This document shows, in pieces, positions 1-10,200 of a DNA stretch of 30,000 nucleotides (positions are counted from its first letter, which is position 1; each line of letters begins with the position of its first letter). The stretch covers positions 472,501 through 502,500 of the forward strand of contig NW_026728911.1 of the NCBI RefSeq assembly GCF_030272615.1. The letters are read 5' to 3'. The notes under the pieces were generated by a model. It worked only from the letters and a program-made list of their open reading frames with translations, was not told the DNA's origin and ran no database searches. This stretch comes from Cryptomeria japonica. Its lineage: Eukaryota; Streptophyta; Pinopsida; Cupressales; Cupressaceae. A program made the position numbers and the translations under genes.

Positions 1-1190
1 CCCGCACGAACAATCCCGCCTCGACCAGCCTGAACAATTCCCCTCTCGAAGGAAGGCCTCGGCCTTAATCGTCCACGACAAACAGCTCGACGAGGCATGA
101 AGCACCCACGGGAGCCGGAGCATGACGATGCAGAGTCTCGGTTCACAGGAGCCTGGGAAGAACATCCCGTACGGAACCCTTTACCCGAAAACATCCGAAC
201 CGCACATGCTCGCGACAGTCCTGCCGTTAGAGAATGCACCGTGCACGCGACCGAGTAAGGCCACTCAGAGACATCCATTTCCCAGGTATATGCCCCCTAC
301 GCACTTTTGGTGGCGCAACTCGCACGAACAGTCCCACCTCGACCCCGTAAACAAGCTTTTTTGCCTCGAAGAGTTCGTCGGAGACGAAGAAGCAACCTTC
401 AGTGCAAACGTAGCACTCTTTTGTGCAACCGCCCAAACAACGCCCCCTCTACCCTCTGTCGAAACACTCGGCATTGCTGCTCCCTAAGGTGAGCTTCTCC
501 TCATAGGCAATTCCGCTCTTATCCGGTCACGTTTGTGTGCCCGAATTTCGCAAGGCAACCTCCATGGGACATGGAAAAGACTCGAGAAGAGAGCTCGCTC
601 ACGGGAGAGAGAAGCCAAGGAGACCACGAGAGTGCTGAGAGTGGGACAGCGCTGAATAGGCGGGAGAAGCCTGCGCGTATAAACGGAGATATATATCCAA
701 TTGCAACGAAGGAACGTGCCAAAGATCGAGAACAATGGCAGAAATGCTAGTAACGTGCACTTCGGGACCAACGCATCACCGGAAGACAACCGCCAAACAT
801 CGAAAGAGTCGCGATGCTCCGCAACCTACGTGCAAAGCGGTCACACACCGGGTAAGGGAGTGAGAGCCCCAAACATAGCTGGGCGAGGCGCTCACTCCGC
901 TCTTTAATATCTCGTTAATACCGCCAAGGAAATGGCACAAGCACACACACACAAGCATCCTCGGAAGAGGACAGTTCGAGTGACAGGTCAAATCCAAGAG
1001 TTCCGAAGACTACCTCCAGGAACAATCGGGAACAAGACCGATTACAAGTCGTCGAGTCTGTTACTGGGCGAACACGAGATGCGCACAGGAAATCGATCAG
1101 CCCTCACAATGGCCCAAGGCCAGAGATCGGACTGCTACGATTTACCCCAACAATCATCGTGCCACTCTTCGCAGAGAGGTGATAGACGCC
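1..1190. other. Unassigned spacer, no gene recognised
   Basis: No RNA gene or convincing protein-coding gene is visible. The longest frame that starts here (122-487, plus strand) has no domain or motif I recognise, and frames on both strands are open to similar lengths. A diverged direct repeat is present: the stretch at 3-26 (CGCACGAACAATCCCGCC and on) recurs at 321-344 with two or three changes, 318 bp apart. A short CA microsatellite lies near 941-952. Base composition is less GC-rich than the right half of the window. It could be spacer flanking the satellite, or part of a larger unit cut by the window edge. Confidence 0.5.
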
Positions 1191-1925
1191 AACGAGCCCG
1201 CGCATAGCAATCGAGGTGTAAAAAGGGCGTTGAAGGCAGGAAGCCTGGACGAAAGAGGCTACGAGGTCACCTCGAAGCGGTCTAAGAATCGGGCGCACTT
1301 GGGGCGACTACCAGTGCCAACCCCTTATCCCGCGGTGCGTCCGACACACAGAAATTTCCAAGGCGGCCAAGGAGCCTCCCCGCATAGCAATCGGGGTGTG
1401 AGGTTACGGATGCAGCATTGATAGCAATCGAGGTGTGAGGCGAAGGATGCAGAAGTGAGAGCCGAGGGATGTAGCAGAGATAGCAATCGGGGTGTGTGAT
1501 GCAGAAGAGATAGCAATCGAGGTGTGCGGTGGGAAGGGCCCAGCAGCCAGAATGCATGAAGCGACGGATGAAGCAGTGATGACAACCGGGCTGTGAGGAG
1601 AGGAGGGATGCAGCCAAGAAAGCAATCAGGGCTCGAGGCAAGGGATGCATCAAGGATAGCAATCATGTTGTGAGGCGAGATTCCAAAGGCTAAACGTGAG
1701 AGGCTGCAGGGTCGACTCAGAGAGGTCTATGCATGTGAGAGGCTGAAAGCAAGGTCGACTCGGAGCGGTCTATGCATCGGGCGCGCTTGGGGCGACTACC
1801 AGTGCCAACCCCTTATCCCGCGACGCGTCCGACAAAGAGAACGTTCCAAGGCGGCAGAGGAGGTTACCAGCCGAAGGATGCAGTAGCAATAACAGGTATA
1901 GTTCCGCGGCGGCCGAGAAGACTCA
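1190..1925. repeat. Degenerate left edge of the 188-bp satellite
   Basis: Diverged pieces of the 188-bp unit appear here in irregular order. The segment GGGCGACTACCAGTGCCAA followed by CCCCTTATCCCGCG occurs near 1301-1337 and 1791-1821. The segment GCATAGCAATCGGGGTG occurs near 1200 and 1383. Between about 1383 and 1680 only the short sub-motif GATAGCAATCGRGGTGTGAG is repeated, at variable spacing of roughly 35-60 bp. Decay at the array edge with homogeneous copies inside is typical of tandem satellites evolving by unequal exchange. Confidence 0.75.
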
Positions 1926-1927
1926 CC

Positions 1928-4900
1928 GCATAGGAATCGGGATGCGAGGCGAGGGATGCGGCGGGAAGGCCCCGACGGCTAAACGGAAGAGGCTGCAGGG
2001 CCGCCTCGGAATGGTCCAAGCATCGGATGCGATTGGGACGACTACCAGTGCCAACCCCTTATCCCGCGATGCGTCCGATACACAGATAGTTCCAAGGCGG
2101 CCGAGGAGCCTCACCGCATATCAATCGGGGTGCGAGGCGAGGGATGGGGCGGGAAGGCCCCAACGGCTAGACGGAAGAGGCTTCAGGGCCACCTCGGAAT
2201 GGTCCAAGCATCGGACGCGCTTGGGGCGACTGCCAGTGCCAACCCCTTATCCCGCGATGCGTCCGATACACAGATGGTTCCAAGGCGGCCGAGGAGCCTC
2301 ACCGCATAGCAATCGGGGGTGCGAGGCGAGGGATGGGGCGGGAAGGCCCCAACGGCTAGACGGAAGAGGCTTCAGGGCCGCCTAGGAATGGTCCAAGCAT
2401 CGGACACGCTTGGGGCGACTACCAGTGACAGCCCCCTATCCCGCGATGCGTCCGATACGAAGATGGTTCCAAGGCGGCCGAGGAGCCTCACCGCATAGCA
2501 ATCGGGGTGCGAGGTGGGGGATGCGGCGAGATGGCCCCAACGGCTAGACGGAAGAGGCCACAGGGCCGCGTCGGAATAGTCCAAGCATCGGACGCGCTTG
2601 GGGCGACTACCAGTGACAACCCCTTATCCCGCGATGCGTCCGATACGAAGATAGTTCCAAGGCGGCCGAGGAGCCTCACCGCATAGCAATCGGGGTGCGA
2701 GGTGGGGGATGCGGCGAGATGGCCCCAACGGCTAGACGGAAGAGGCTGCAGGGCCGCCTCGGAATAGTCCAAGCATCGGACGCGCTTGGGGCCACTACCA
2801 GTGACAACCCCTTATCCCGCGATGCGTCCGATACGAAGATAGTTCCAAGGCGGCCGAAGAGCCTCACCGCATAGCAATCGGGGTGCGAGGTGGGGGATGC
2901 GGCGAGATGGCCCCAACGGCTAGACGGAAGAGGCCACAGGGCCGCCTCGGAATAGTCCAAGCATCGGACGCGCTTGGGGCGACTACCAGTGACAACCCCT
3001 TATCCCGCGATGCGTCCGATACGAAGATAGTTCCCAGGCGGCCGAGGAGCCTCACCGCATAGCAATCGGGGTGCGAGGCGAGGGATGCGGCGAGATGGCC
3101 CCAAAGGCTAGACGGAAGAGGCTGCAGGGCTGCCTCGGAATAGTCCAAGCATCGGACGCGCTTGGGGCGACTACCACTGCCAACCCCTTATCCCGCGATG
3201 CGTCCGATACACAGATAGTTCCGAGGCGGCCGAGGAGGTGGGGGATGCAGCGAGATGGCCCCAACGGCTAGACGGAAGAGGCTGCAGGGCCGCCTCGGAA
3301 TAGTCCAAGCATCGGACGCGCTTGGGGCGACTACCAGTGACAACCCCTTATCCCGCGATGCGTCCGATACACAGATAGTTCCGAGGCGGCCAAGGAGCCT
3401 CACCGCATAGCAATCGTGGTGCGAGGTGGGGGATGCGGCGAGATGGCCCCAACGGCTAGACGGAAGAGGCTGCAGGGCCGCCTCGGAATGGTCCAAGCAT
3501 TGGATGCGCTTGGGGCGACTACCACTGCCAACCCCTTATCCCGCGATGCGTCCGATACACAGATAGTTCCAAGGCGGCCGAGGAGCCTCACAGCATAGCA
3601 ATCAGGGTGCGAGGCGAGGGATGCGGCGAGAAAGCCCCAACGGCTAGAGGGAAGAGGCTTCAGGTCCGCCTCGGAATGGTCCAAGCATCGGACGCGCTTG
3701 GGGCGACTACCAGTGACAACCCCTTATCCCGCGACGCGTCCGATACACAGATAGTTCCAAGGCGGCCGAGGAGCCTCACCGCATAGCAATCGGGGTGCGA
3801 GGCGAGGGATGCGGCGAGAAGGACCCAACGGCTACACGGAAGAGGCTTCGGGGCCGCCTCGGAATGGTCCAAGCATCGGACGCGCTTGGGGCGACTACCA
3901 GTGACAACCCCTTATCCCGCGACGCGTCCGATACACAGATAGTTCCAAGGCGGCCGAGGAGCCTCACCGCATAGCAATCGGGGTGCGAGGCGAGGGATGC
4001 GGCGAGAAGGACCCAACGGCTAGACGGAAGAGGCTTCGGGGCCGCCTCGGAATGGTCCAAGCATCGGACGCGCTTGGGGCGACTACCAGTGACAACCCCT
4101 TATCCCGCGACGCGTCCGATACACAGATAGTTCCAAGGCGGCCGAGGAGCCTCACCGCATAGCAATCGGGGTGCGAGGCGAGGGATGCGGCGAGAAGGAC
4201 CCAACGGCTAGACGGAAGAGGCTTCGGGTCCGCCTCGGAATGGTCCAAGCATCGGACGCGCTTGGGGCGACTACCAGTGACAACCCCTTATCCCGCGACG
4301 CGTCCGATACACAGATAGTTCCAAGGCGGCCGAGGAGCCTCACCGCATAGCAATCGGGGTGCGAGGCGAGGGATGCGGCGAGAAGGACCCAACGGCTAGA
4401 CGGAAGAGGCTTCGGGTCCGCCTCGGAATGGTCCAAGCATCGGACGCGCTTGGGGCGACTACCAGTGACAACCCCTTATCCCGCGACGCGTCCGATACAC
4501 AGATAGTTCCAAGGCGGCCGAGGAGCCTCACCGCATAGCAATCGGGGTGCGAGGCGAGGGATGCGGCGAGAAGGACCCAACGGCTAGACGGAAGAGGCTT
4601 CGGGTCCGCCTCGGAATGGTCCAAGCATCGGACGCGCTTGGGGCGACTACCAGTGACAACCCCTTATCCCGCGACGCGTCCGATACACAGATAGTTCCGA
4701 GGCGGCCGAGGAGCCTCACCGCATAGCAATCGGGGTGCGAGGCGAAGGATGCGGCGAGAAGGACCCAACGGCTAGACGGAAGAGGCTTCGGGTCCGCCTC
4801 GGAATGGTCCAAGCATCGGACGCGCTTGGGGCGACTACCAGTGACAACCCCTTATCCCGCGACGCGTCCGATACACAGATAGTTCCAAGGCGGCCGAGGA

Positions 4901-5876
4901 GCCTCACCGCATAGCAATCGGGGTGCGAGGCGAGGGATGCGGCGAGAAGGACCCAACGGCTAGACGGAAGAGGCTTCAGGGCCGCCTCGGAATGGTCCAA
5001 GCATCGAACGCGCTTGGGGCGACTACCAGTGACAACCCCTTATCCCGCGACGCGTCCGATACACAGATAGTTCCGAGGCGGCCGAGGAGCCTCACCGCAT
5101 AGCAATCGGGGTGCGAGGCGAGGGATGCGGCGAGAAGGACCCAACGGCTAGACGGAAGAGGCTTCAGGGCCGCCTCGGAATGGTCCAAGCATCGGACGCG
5201 CTTGGGGCGACTACCAGTGACAACCCCTTATCCCGCGACGCGTCCGATACACAGATAGTTCCGAGGCGGCCGAGGAGCCTCACCGCATAGCAATCGGGGT
5301 GCGAGGCGAGGGATGCGGCGAGAAGGACCCAACGGCTAGACGGAAGAGGCTTCAGGGCCGCCTCGGAATGGTCCAAGCATCGGACGCGCTTGGGGCGACT
5401 ACCAATGACAACCCCTTATCCCGCGACGCGTCCGATACACAGATAGTTCCGAGGCGGCCGAGGAGCCTCACCGCATAGCAATCGGGGTGCGAGGCGAGGG
5501 ATGCGGCGAGAAGGACCCAACGGCTAGACGGAAGAGGCTTCAGGGCCGCCTCGGAATGGTCCAAGCATCGGACGCGCTTGGGGCGACTACCAGTGACAAC
5601 CCCTTATCCCGCGACGCGTCCGATACACAGATAGTTCCGAGGCGGCCGAGGAGCCTCACCGCATAGCAATCGGGGTGCGAGGCGAGGGATGCGGCGAGAA
5701 GGACCCAACGGCTAGACGGAAGAGGCTTCAGGGCCGCCTCGGAATGGTCCAAGCATCGGACGCGCTTGGGGCGACTACCGTTGCCAACCCCTTATCCCGC
5801 GATGCGTCTGATACACAGATAGTTCCGAGGCGGCCGAGGAGCCTCACCGCATAGCAATCGGGTTGCGAGGCAGATT
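1928..5876. repeat. 188-bp tandem satellite, about 21 units
   Basis: The landmark GCATAGCAATCGGGG recurs at 1928, 2116, 2304, 2493, 2681, 2869, 3057, 3405, 3593 and then every 188 bp to 5849. One interval is 189 bp. The pair 3057-3405 spans two units with 28 bp missing near 3238, where the landmark itself is lost. Units between about 3780 and 5700 are almost identical, and outer ones differ more. Each unit contains a 10-bp inverted repeat (ATCGGACGCG and CGCGTCCGAT) about 36 bp apart, which is imperfect in units reading GATGCGTCC. A minus-strand frame of 94 codons recurs in many units, but 188 is not a multiple of three and the frame restarts in each unit, so it is unlikely to be coding. The length is close to a nucleosome repeat. 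Segments of the unit match parts of the TATATAAG units further right. Confidence 0.95.
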
Positions 5877-6110
5877 ATTGGGAAGGGAACCCCCTGGGAT
5901 GCGGCTCAAGCAGTGCCCAAAGGGACTGGAATGCGGAATCACATCGAGAGACCCAAATGCTATACGAGGGCTCAAATCGAATTATCGATTTGGCCACGAC
6001 ATGGACGCATCGGAACGACTACCTTTGCCGAACCACTCGCAATTGCATCCATACCGAAACCAATAGACATTTCCGTTAGAGCCCTCGCATAGCATTCGGG
6101 AATCTCGCAT

Positions 6111-6198
6111 GCCCCTCTAAATCGACCAATGCTGGCGCTCAATGAAAATCCGAGCGCTACCACCGTTCGAGCGCCAGCATTGGTCGAGTTAGAGGGGC
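6111..6198. repeat. Near-perfect 30-bp inverted repeat (hairpin)
   Basis: The left arm 6111-6140 (starts GCCCCTCTAA, ends GGCGCTC) and the right arm 6169-6198 are reverse complements with a single mismatch. They are separated by 28 bases that include ATCCGAGCGCT. The hairpin ends 32 bp before the retrotransposon, so before insertion it stood about 32 bp upstream of a TATATAAG box. Equivalent, more decayed hairpins precede the next two boxes. It could act as a DNA cruciform, an RNA hairpin or a protein-binding site; no function can be assigned. Confidence 0.9.
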
Positions 6199-6225
6199 AC
6201 GGGGGAGAATGCTCCAGTCAACACC

Positions 6226-6230
6226 TCCCC
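6226..6230. repeat. 5-bp target site duplication, left
   Basis: TCCCC directly precedes the TG of the 5' LTR and is repeated directly after the CA of the 3' LTR. Removing the element and one copy restores CACCTCCCCTATATAAG, the sequence seen at the other boxes of the array. This fixes both element ends. Confidence 0.95.
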
Positions 6231-6562
6231 TGTAACGGGTCTGCATTGGGCAGAATACTTGCACAGTTTTTGGATCGGGTCCAGCCTTAGTGGGGTTCCA
6301 TTTTGCATCGGAACTCTTTCTTTTGCATAGCCGACATGGAATTGGTGTTTCACACAGCCGACTTAATTCATTTCATCGGCGGGGCCGATATGTTTTATTT
6401 CCTTGGCGGGGGCCGACATGGGACTTGGCCGATGTTCTTCTTAGCGCGGACTTAACTCATATGAGTCCGGACCTATATGGGCGCTAATTTTCCATTGGCG
6501 GGATTCCTTTTGGGCCGGCCCTATCCGCCCAACGGCTCTTTTATTTGGGTCCGACCCTCCAG

Positions 6563-6570
6563 TATATAAG
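6563..6570 (+). promoter_or_regulatory. LTR TATA box (RNA polymerase II)
   Basis: TATATAAG lies in the middle of the LTR in a GC-moderate context, the expected place for the element's own promoter; transcription would begin about 25-30 bp downstream. The same box in the 3' LTR is at 12153-12160. The octamer is identical to the one repeated in the host array into which the element inserted. Confidence 0.75.
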
Positions 6571-6951
6571 ATGAGCGGGATGCTCATTCTTGGCAAGGGA
6601 AGGAAGCAGAGGCAGATTCAGAATCAGGATCATCAGCGATCAAGCATTCGGCAGCGAGCAGACGAGCAGACAGATGCGAGTCTTCGGCGTCGCAAGTCTG
6701 AGTGCGAGTATTGCAGCGAGGGACTTTATTGCTCAGGCGAGCATTGGGGTCTTGTGACTTGGCGATCTGGCACCTCGAGGAGCTAACTGGTTCTCCTCTC
6801 GAGCGAGCCGATCCCAGTCTGAGTCGAAGGGACTCTTTGTAACTTGTCCGAGTCAGATTGGCTGGCTGGGCAATCCATTTGGGGGCGACCGGTATTTCTC
6901 AATACCGAGTTCTATCCAGCATTGTAATCTTTGAGGATAATAATAAAGGAT

Positions 6952-6957
6952 ATGGGC
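6952..6957 (+). promoter_or_regulatory. Likely LTR polyadenylation signal
   Basis: AATAAA within ATAATAATAAAGG, downstream of the LTR TATA box, in the position expected for the R-region poly(A) signal. The working copy would be the one in the 3' LTR at 12542-12547. Confidence 0.6.
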
Positions 6958-7185
6958 ACCTCGCCCCACCTTTGAATGTTGTGTTGTCTATTTTATTCCG
7001 CATTGCATCGTATCCTTTTATGCATTCTGGGAGCAAGTCGATCTGCATTTTCATTGTGCATTCCGCTTTAGCGCAATATTGGAAGGGACGAGGCGTAGGC
7101 CGAAGGTCTCTGACCTTGAACGGATCCGAGTCGGGTCGGGACTTGTCGGTGCCGCACAGGCTTAACTCCCAAAGCCCGTGACAGT

Positions 7186-7197
7186 TGGTATCAGAGC
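7186..7197 (+). promoter_or_regulatory. Primer binding site, initiator tRNA-Met
   Basis: TGGTATCAGAGC begins two bases after the 5' LTR. It is complementary to the 3' end of plant initiator tRNA-Met, the usual primer for minus-strand synthesis in plant Ty3/gypsy elements. Confidence 0.93.
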
Positions 7198-7231
7198 TTC
7201 GGATCAGATCCGGGTCTGTGCAGATCGAAAG

Positions 7232-10200
7232 ATGGCAGATACAGATAGTCAGCATGAAGTGGAGGTCGTGCAACCTGAGAGTAAGGCTGCGAAGGTGTCT
7301 TCGAAGGGGAAAGATCCGAAGCACCGCGATTGGCTCCAAGACCATGAAAATCGACTCGAGGACTTGGAACAGTCCGACCTCGAGGAGCGCATGACGGCAG
7401 AGTGGTCGAAGCTGGCGGAACAGATAGAGTCTTTGAGGGAAGAGATCCGCTTCCTCAAAGAGGGGCAACAGATCTTCCATTCGTTGTTGCAGGGAGGAAC
7501 GCATGGTTCTAAGGCAACTCGAGTTGGAACTTATGACGGTGAGCGCGATGACAAGGCACTTGATAATTTCTTCTGGGATGTTGAGGAGTACCTGTCGTGT
7601 GCACCGAAGACGTCTGATGAGGCACAGGTCAAGGATATTGCAACATACCTTACCGGCAGTGCGAAGCTGTGGTGGCGAACGCATCAGGCAGATGAACGCG
7701 CTGGGAAGACGGTGAAACCGATCAAGTCCTGGGCTGACTTGAAGGCAGCGCTTCATGATCAATTCCGACCTGGGAATTCGGATTGGATCATCCGATCCAG
7801 GTTCGATGAACTCAAGCATACTGGCACTATTCGAGAGTATGTCAAGGCATTTCAGGTGTTGGATTTGGAATGCACCAAGTTGAGCGACTTCGAGAAGTTA
7901 TTCCTCTTCACTAAGGGTCTGCAACCCTGGGCGAAGGATGAGCTGAGGAGACAGAAAGTTCAGACTTTGGCCGAGGCGATCACAGTTGCGGATGGGCTGC
8001 TCGATTATAAGGGCGATGCAGCTAGGGGCTTTGGTGGAGCTCGAACAGACTACAAGAAGAACTTCCGCCGGAAAGAGAAGAAGGGAGGCGGACCTCCTTC
8101 TGATCCTAACGGCGAGCCCAGGAAGAAGAAACCGAAGAAGTCGAATGGAGAAGGCAACCCGAAGAAGAAAGATCACACACAGACTGAGAAGAAGAAGGAT
8201 CGTGATCCAGGGTGTTTCATCTGTGGCAAAGATGATCACTGGGCACGGAGCTGTCCAGATCGGAGTAGGATCAACGCGCTGTTGTTCGAGGAGAAGAAGT
8301 TGCCCGCAATGAGCACCTTGCAACTCCTGAATGCAGTGCAACATTCTACCGAAGTGGCCGATAAGCACGAGTTGTGTTTTGTGGAGACTTTCTTTGGCAA
8401 CAAGAAGGTGCTAGCTATGGTGGATTCAGGTGCCACCCACAACTACATCTCCGCATCCCGAGCGAAGAAGCTTGGACTCAAGATCGAGCCTACTACAAAT
8501 CAGTTCAAGGCGGTGACCGCACCCGCGCAGCAGGTGAGCGGTGAGATCCATAAGGAAGTCATCCGAGTTGGGTCGTGGCAGGGTGTGCTTGATTTGATCG
8601 CCATTGGAATGAATGAGTTCGATCTCATACTCGGGCAGGAGTTCTTGAGGTCGGCATCAGCAGCTGTGGTGCCACACTTGAGCTGTTTGCTGATATTGGA
8701 TCCGAGCAGACCAAGTATGGTTCCGATGATGAAGAGCGTGGAACAGGATCTCCTGTTGAATGCGCTCAGTGCTAAGCAGGTTGGCAAGGGAAGGCAGGAG
8801 GAGTTGTTTTTGGCCGCACTGATTGGAGATTGGGATGAAGGAGAGTCGTCAGGACCCTCTAACACCTCGGCGATCCAGGATGTGTTGTCCGAGTTTGCGG
8901 ATGTTATGCCAGACCAGCTCCCAGCTGTGTTACCACCGAGGAGGCACGTTGATCACAGGATCGAACTGGAGTCAGGGGCAAGACCACCAGCGAAGGCTCC
9001 TTATCGACTCTCCGCACCAGAGATGGAAGAGTTGAGGAAGCAGTTGGCAGAGCTCGCTGAGGCAGGATACTTGCGTCCCTCCAGATCACCTTATGCTGCT
9101 CCAGTATTGTTCCAGCGCAAGAAGGATGGAAGCCTTCGGATGTGTGTGGACTATCGAGCTTTGAACAAGCTCACCATCAAGAACAAGTATCCGTTACCTC
9201 TCATAGCGGATAGCTTTGATCGACTGGTCGATGCAAGAGTGTTCACCAAGTTGGACCTGAGGCAGGGTTACTATCAGATCAGGATCGCGCCAGGTGATGA
9301 GGAGAAGACCGCGATCACGACGAGGTATGGTAGCTATGAATTCTTGGTTATGCCTTTTGGTCTCACTAACGCTCCTGCAACCTTCAGCACCTTGATGAAC
9401 GATGTGTTTCGCTCATTATTGGACAAGTGCGTTGTTGTGTATCTGGATGACATTTTGGTATACAGTCGAGACATGGAGGAACACAAGCGGCACCTTCAGG
9501 AGGTGTTTGCTTTGTTGAGAGAACATCAGCTGTTCGCAAAGAAGGAAAAGTGTGCTTTTGCGCAGGAGGAAGTGCCGTTTCTGGGCCATATTCTTGGTCG
9601 TGGCCAGATCCGACCAGACCCGGAGAAGCTTCAGGCAATCCGAGACTGGGAGCCGCTTCGCAATGTGCATGAGGTGAGACAGTTCCTTGGTTTAGCTAAC
9701 TACTATCGCAAGTTTGTAGCAGGCTATTCCCGGATTGCGAGCCCCTTGACGGATCTGTTGAAGAAGGACCGCGGATGGAAATGGGGCGATAAGCAGCAGA
9801 CAGCATTTGAGTTGCTAAAAGACAAGTTGACTGAGGAGCCAGTCCTTGCTTTGCCGAAATATGGCCAACCTTTTGAGGTCCAAACCGATGCGTCCGACTA
9901 TGCCATGGGTGGAGTTTTGATGCAGGATGGGCATCCTGTGGCATATGAATCTCGGAAGTTGAATGACAGAGAGAGGAACTACTCGGCGCATGAGAAAGAG
10001 ATGACTGCGATAGTGCACTGTTTGAGAACTTGGAGGCATTACTTGCTGGGGGTGCCGTTCATAGTGAAGACAGACAATGTCAGCTCCACTTACTTCAAGA
10101 CTCAGTCTAAGCTCACCCCGAAGCAGGCGAGGTGGCAAGAATTCCTGGCAGAATTCGACTTTGAGCTGATATACAATCCGGGGCGACATAATGTGGTAGC

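Larger units (their letters stand above)
5877..6230. repeat. Diverged long spacer unit upstream of the insertion
   Basis: This stretch is homologous in order to the units at 12840-13260 and 13330-13700: a CCCAAATGCTA segment, then CGACTACCTTTGCCGAACC, then CGCATAGCATTCGGGA, then a hairpin (6111-6198), a G-run, and CACCTCCCC at the end. It has no TATATAAG of its own because the retrotransposon separates it from the box that now lies at 12779-12786. No gene is seen. Confidence 0.75.
6231..7183 (+). repeat. 5' long terminal repeat
   Basis: Begins TGTAACGGG and ends CCCGTGACA (TG...CA, with an inverted TGT...ACA). It is 953 bp, the same length as the 3' copy and with no mismatch found. The first part (U3) contains several GCCGACATGG-like short repeats and the palindrome ACTCATATGAGT at 6455-6466. 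A TATA box and a polyadenylation signal are listed separately and suggest U3 to about 6590, R to about 6975, then U5; those inner borders are inferred. Confidence 0.97.

Noticed and set aside
122-487. Plus-strand frame of 121 codons in the left spacer
   Set aside because: No recognisable motif, no promoter evidence, overlapping frames on the other strand are similar in length.
941-952. CA microsatellite
   Set aside because: Only about six dinucleotides; too short to list as a feature of its own.
2372-5752. Series of minus-strand frames of 70-94 codons repeated every 188 bp
   Set aside because: Same frame in each satellite unit, unit length not a multiple of three, no start-site or domain evidence; a by-product of the satellite.
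1928-5876. CRISPR-like regular repeat array
   Set aside because: Whole 188-bp units repeat without unique spacers, and the context is a plant nuclear genome.
6899-7819. Minus-strand frame of 306 codons across the 5' LTR and gag
   Set aside because: Spans the LTR, primer site and gag antisense; no motif.
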